The notes beneath the pieces are model-generated. The model was not told the DNA's origin. It made no database searches and was given only the letters and a program-made list of their open reading frames with translations. Shown one piece after another: positions 59,880-64,000 of a stretch of DNA of 64,000 nt. Both the position numbers and the translations under genes were made by a program. Every line of letters begins with the position of its first letter. Position 1 is the stretch's first letter. The stretch is from Pleurodeles waltl (taxonomy: Eukaryota > Chordata > Amphibia > Caudata > Salamandridae), in the NCBI RefSeq assembly GCF_031143425.1, contig NC_090447.1, positions 131,149,106-131,213,105 of the forward strand. The letters run 5' to 3'.

Positions 59880-59948
59880 GCATTTGTGCTGTGTAAACTG
59901 AAAGTTTTACCCCCTTGATGTTTGTGAACAGCCAGTAAAAATCGTGAG

Positions 59949-62300
59949 ATGTCTGGTCTGACTAAGTTTGGAAAACTTTGTTGCTTTGGTTGTAATAGGG
60001 ACTCCCAGCTTGAGGACTCCTGTCCGATTCCTTCGGTTGGAACTCCCACATATGAGCTCTATTCTAAACATGGTGTTGGTCCTATTGCCTTTAATAAGAC
60101 ATGGACCCGATATACAAAGAAAGATGGTGTTTTAAAATGGCCAGAAAATGGTAGTTTCGAAACTGATGTGCTAGATAATTTAGAAGCAACGTTATTTAAA
60201 AGAAAAGCCCGGCCGGCAATGTTTGACTCTTTTCGCCTTTGGCGTAAGGAAGCCAAACAGAGAGAAATTAAACAAGCGAAACGAGATAGGAAAACACAGG
60301 GAATGACGATTATACAGGCTGCTCAGCAATTCAAAGATGATGAAATAGATAATGCAATGGAAATTTCAGACAGACAGCATCGAATGGCAATAGATAAATG
60401 CTATCCGACGTTGCCTATCTCTTCCCTTGATAAGAGAAAAGATTTTGAGGAAGATTCCTTAATGTCCCACTTATTGAAATTGCCTCCGCCCTATGTACAA
60501 GGTGCTAATGCACCCCCGATCTTACAGCCTGTTCAGCCGCCAGTTGTGCTTCCGCCTGCTCCAGCTTTTCCACATTTGCCTCCTCAAGTATTGCCTATGC
60601 CAGCTTTGCCTTTAACTCCTTTGCCTTCTGCTCCTTTGGCAATTCCTAATGCTCCTTTAGTTAATTCACCTAATACCTTGTCCCCTATCCTTATGTCAAA
60701 TTCTCCATCTATGCGTAAGCGATTTGCAGATACTGTCTCTGGTCTCTTATCACCTTTCTTTGAAGCTTTAAATGTGTCTCCAGCTTTTTCTCGAAGACAG
60801 TCTCGTAGTCAATTCCCAGACTCCGAAGAGCGAGAAAAATTGGACTCACTTGCTTGTAGATGGATCAAGAAGGGTCCCCAATATAGTACGTCTGATATTA
60901 TGTCCACCTTTCTGCAATGGAATGCACCTACGCAGAGATATGTTTTTAAAGTTATGTGCGATACTCTCGCTAAAGAATGGGAGGATATGAATTTGGGTTC
61001 GGTCCCACAGGATCTGTTAGATGTTCAGGCTGACTTTGACAAAGGACTTATTGTGGGTCCTAAGGTTGAAAACGCTGTCAGAACACTTATTTCTTTCAGA
61101 TCCCTATTGTTCTCACAGACTTTTCCTGATTCTGATCCTTCAGTTAGGACAGCACTGAAAAACTATCCCATGAGAGAGGTTTCTCCAATATGGAAGGAAG
61201 AAGTTGCAGCAGCAGGTGCTAATCCAGCTATTCCTGCGCATTTTCAGCGCATATGGATACATGTCCCTTGGAAAAGGTCTGAAGTTTTAGCACTTAAACA
61301 GTCACTACCAGATCCACGCAAAAATCCTGCTGGTTACTATAAAGAGTTGTCGCAAACAGTTGATGCATGTACTATGAATCTAGCAGATATTGACATGTTG
61401 ATGGGAAATGTAGTTCCACAGACAATATGGGCTAAAATTCGTAGAGAGGATCACGCTCAAGAATTAGGCGGCGATTGGAACGCTATTATTGCCGCAGATA
61501 GAGGTCAAGTAGGTGGTGCAAAGCCCGACGCTTTGATCTCAGAACTCCCTGGTAGGATTATTACATTAATGAAAACAATGATGCCTGCTTTGAGAGTTAA
61601 TTGGGATAAGCTAGCAGTATGTAAACAAAAGAAAGATGAAAGTGTTTCCGATTTCTTTACCCGATTCGAGGAGACATTCATTGATCACAGTGGTCAAGAT
61701 ATGGCTACAGAAGGGGGACAGCGATTATTTGTGGATAAGTTCGTATATAACTTGCTTCCTGAACTATCACACAAGCTAAAAGACTCCGAGAGTTCATGGG
61801 CAGTTTCTTCTTCCGCCCAGATATTGGCTACTGCACAATATTATGAAAATAGAGACAAAGAAGAAAGGGAAAAACAAGAGAAAAAGACGAAAGAATTAAA
61901 AACTAAAGTTCTCTTGCAACAGGCTTATCCTCCTCGTTATGTTCAGCCTCAGTTTCAACAGCCTCCGCAGTTTCAGAGGTTGTATCAAAAGCCTGAACCA
62001 TTCATTCCAAGACCTTTGCTAGGTCCCAATCAATGTGCTTATTGTAGGGAGGAAGGTCATTTTAAGAACAATTGTCCGGCATTGTTGCAGCGTAATGGAG
62101 CAACATCTGCTTCACGAGGTCGTGGTGGTCTTCAGTCAGCAAATAGAGGTAGAGGTCGAGGTGTGTTAACCCAAGAGCAGCGTTCTTTTGTTCCTCCAAA
62201 TTCCGGAAATTACTTTGACCAGCAAAATGTTAGGTCTACACAGTATTACAGTGAGGATCAGTATATTGAAGGAGGGAATGAAAGTCTTCATTTTGAATAG
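59949..62300 (+). CDS. gag: gag polyprotein of the gammaretrovirus-like provirus
   Basis: This is an uninterrupted 783-codon frame, longer than most gammaretroviral Gags. Position 2 is Ser rather than the Gly needed for myristoylation, but a CCFGC cluster at about residues 11-15 could be acylated. A basic region follows. A PPPY motif (residues 179-182) is a late-budding signal at the start of a long Pro-rich linker (to about residue 245). The capsid region holds a QKKDESVSDFFTRFEETF stretch (about 560-577), equivalent to the major homology region. A Lys/Glu-rich charged segment and one zinc knuckle (C696 to C709, CxxCxxxxHxxxxC) lead to an Arg/Gly-rich tail. It ends at UAG 62298-62300. It is the structural precursor for assembly at the membrane. 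Confidence 0.88.
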   Translation: MSGLTKFGKLCCFGCNRDSQLEDSCPIPSVGTPTYELYSKHGVGPIAFNKTWTRYTKKDGVLKWPENGSFETDVLDNLEATLFKRKARPAMFDSFRLWRKEAKQREIKQAKRDRKTQGMTIIQAAQQFKDDEIDNAMEISDRQHRMAIDKCYPTLPISSLDKRKDFEEDSLMSHLLKLPPPYVQGANAPPILQPVQPPVVLPPAPAFPHLPPQVLPMPALPLTPLPSAPLAIPNAPLVNSPNTLSPILMSNSPSMRKRFADTVSGLLSPFFEALNVSPAFSRRQSRSQFPDSEEREKLDSLACRWIKKGPQYSTSDIMSTFLQWNAPTQRYVFKVMCDTLAKEWEDMNLGSVPQDLLDVQADFDKGLIVGPKVENAVRTLISFRSLLFSQTFPDSDPSVRTALKNYPMREVSPIWKEEVAAAGANPAIPAHFQRIWIHVPWKRSEVLALKQSLPDPRKNPAGYYKELSQTVDACTMNLADIDMLMGNVVPQTIWAKIRREDHAQELGGDWNAIIAADRGQVGGAKPDALISELPGRIITLMKTMMPALRVNWDKLAVCKQKKDESVSDFFTRFEETFIDHSGQDMATEGGQRLFVDKFVYNLLPELSHKLKDSESSWAVSSSAQILATAQYYENRDKEEREKQEKKTKELKTKVLLQQAYPPRYVQPQFQQPPQFQRLYQKPEPFIPRPLLGPNQCAYCREEGHFKNNCPALLQRNGATSASRGRGGLQSANRGRGRGVLTQEQRSFVPPNSGNYFDQQNVRSTQYYSEDQYIEGGNESLHFE

Positions 62301-64000
62301 GACAGCCATGGACAAAGTAAGGGGGTTACGTCAATTCCAGTGGATCAGAATGGACCTTATGTTAATGTCACTACAATGGGTGTTTCAGAGCCATTTCTTT
62401 TAGATACTGGTGCCATGAGAAGCTCTATCATTCATTCTAAACTCCCTGGCGCACCTTTGTCTGGCTTAACGAATGTATCTGTAGGATTTTCTGGCGCCCC
62501 TGTTCGCAATCCAGTTTCTTGCCCTTTGCCTGTTTCAATAGGCCCTTATGATTTAGAAGCTCCGCTTCTTCTGACGAATGGTTGTGGTGAAAATCTGTTG
62601 GGTTTAGATCTATTAAAAAGAATGCATGCTACGATATATTGTTCACCTTCTGGTGTATACCTCACTCTAGGACAGAAAATGACTAGTCCAATGTACTTAT
62701 CAAAAGATCAATTCCCACCTGAATTGCTTTCTCTTCCCGAAACGCTTTGGGCTACGGGTCCGAATGACGTTGGTTGTCTTGAGATCCCACCTTATGTTGT
62801 TACTCTTAAGCCCAATGCTGAAATGCCACGTATTCCGCAATACAGAATCTCTACTGAAGGTGAGAAAGCACTGCTGGAAATTGTCCATGATTTGATTCAG
62901 AAGGGTGTGGTTGAGGAAACGAGAGGAAATACATGTAACAGTCCTGTTCTTCCGGTTCTTAAACGCACTGATCCTTCTCAGCCTCCTGTTTATCGTTTTG
63001 TAATTGATCTTCGGGAGGTAAACAAGATTGTCGTACCGCAGTTTCCTGTAGTCCCAGATATCACTGCTCTGTTGACGATGATACCTTCTACAGCGACTTG
63101 GTTTTCAGTTATTGATCTAAAGAATGCTTTCTTTAGTATTCCCATCGCCGAAGAGAGTAGAGATATTTTTGGTTTTTCCCTCGGAGGCCGAAGCTTCCGG
63201 TTTAAACGCGCACCTCAAGGTTATTGTGAAAGTCCCTCTATTTACAGTCAAGCTCTAAAATGTCATCTTGATGCCTTTTCCTTACCGTCTGGTGCCGCTC
63301 TCATTCAGTACATGGATGACTTATTAGTTGCCGCTGATTCAGAGGAGATTTGCAAAAACGTGACCGTTGCACTGTTGCGTCATTTGTTTGATCTAAATCA
63401 CAAGGTTTCTCCTTCTAAATTACAATATGTCTGTCGCGAGGTGACTTATTTGGGTCATCTCTTGTCAAAGGAGGGACGACGATTGACCCCCGAACGAATT
63501 CAGGCAATTGCACAAATGTCGGTGCCATCCACACAAAGAGAGGTACGTGCCTTTTTGGGCATTACTTCTTATTGTAGACAGTGGATTCCGAGTTTCTCTT
63601 TATTGGCTAAACCGCTGTTGGCGCTAACCTTAAAAGATACGCCTCAGCCTCTTCCGTGGACTGACGAGTGTCAGAAGAGTTTTACTGATTTGCGTATTGC
63701 TTTGTGTTCTGCTCCTGTATTGGGTACTCCTGATTACAGTAAGCCCTTTACGCTCTATGTCCACGAAAGAGAGGGTTGTGCATTGTCAGTCTTAACGCAG
63801 CGTTTTGGAGATCAACAGCGACCATGCGCATATTTCTCAGCTACGTTAGATCCAGTAGCTAAAGCATTGCCTAGTTGTCTTAAGGCAACAGCGGCAGCAG
63901 CAATTTCTATTCGACAGTCTGCTGGAGTAGTGCTAGATAATACTCTCATTGTTATGGTGCCACATGCAGTGGATACTTTACTAAATAGGACAAAAACGCA
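62301..64000 (+). CDS. pol: pol (protease and reverse transcriptase), in frame with gag after UAG, partial
   Basis: The reading frame continues from gag without a break after the UAG codon and stays open to the window end (about 566 codons). Protease appears first with LLDTGA (Asp codon at 62403-62405) and a LLGLDLL flap-side motif further on. The reverse transcriptase begins near 62800, has VIDLREVNK, FSVIDLKNAFF, a PQGYCESPS segment and YMDD at 63309-63320, then a YLGHLLS motif and the connection region. The stop would be bypassed by readthrough to make Gag-Pol. The residue after UAG starts with G, as is common at readthrough sites. RNase H and integrase should follow beyond 64000. Confidence 0.88.

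Larger units (their letters stand above)
58714..64000 (+). mobile_element. Gammaretrovirus-like endogenous retrovirus, 5' part (runs off the window)
   Basis: The order is LTR, lysine-tRNA primer site, leader with splice donor, gag, UAG, then protease and reverse transcriptase in the same frame. A single in-frame stop between gag and pol, one CCHC zinc knuckle and a PPPY late motif are features of gamma- and epsilonretroviruses. The lysine-tRNA primer is unusual for that group. No inactivating change was seen in the 4 kb of coding sequence present. The env gene and 3' LTR, if any, lie outside the window. Confidence 0.82.

Overview
The window looks like non-genic DNA from a very large, transposon-filled vertebrate genome. 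A salamander, most likely a newt, fits best. That host call is an inference from the density and nesting of mobile elements and from a foamy-virus-like endogenous retrovirus of the type known from newts. I see no convincing single-copy host gene. Nearly every reading frame with recognisable homology belongs to a mobile element. Coordinates were read by eye: retroviral and splice-site positions are checked to the base where stated, and other boundaries are approximate.

Layout. 1-1735: one end of a Harbinger-type DNA transposon full of tandem repeats. 1757-2935: a diverged tandem repeat pair. About 5640-12890: a degenerate endonuclease-type LINE on the + strand, with GC-rich 5' region, ORF1, endonuclease, reverse transcriptase and C-terminal zinc finger. 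14835-15005: a probable tRNA-derived SINE. 15480-18735: a long foldback repeat. 21019-23664: a near-perfect tandem duplication of 1323 bp. 23680-29490: a + strand L2/CR1-like LINE interrupted by a - strand LINE of the same general type, whose 5' end is a 1 kb purine-rich tandem repeat.

29660-58112 is a 28.5 kb Harbinger element with TTA target duplications. It carries a HARBI1-like transposase (+ strand, two exons, one premature stop) and a Myb/SANT-like partner protein (- strand, two exons, apparently intact, 388 aa). Its interior holds (a) a complete foamy-virus-like endogenous retrovirus, 34443-45229, on the - strand with 1005 bp LTRs; (b) a second Myb/SANT-like gene whose exons lie at 46.5 kb and 53.3 kb; (c) another Harbinger copy, 48559 to about 53320, of the same family as the one at the window start, which separates those two exons.

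58714-64000 is the 5' part of a different retrovirus on the + strand: LTR, lysine-tRNA primer site, a 783-codon gag, one in-frame UAG, then protease-reverse transcriptase open to the window edge. This is gammaretrovirus-style readthrough organisation.

The strongest items for follow-up are the foamy-like provirus, with an intact unrecognised 164-codon ORF between env and the 3' LTR and an odd protease active site; the open gag-UAG-pol provirus; and the intact Harbinger Myb-like gene beside a nearly intact transposase.
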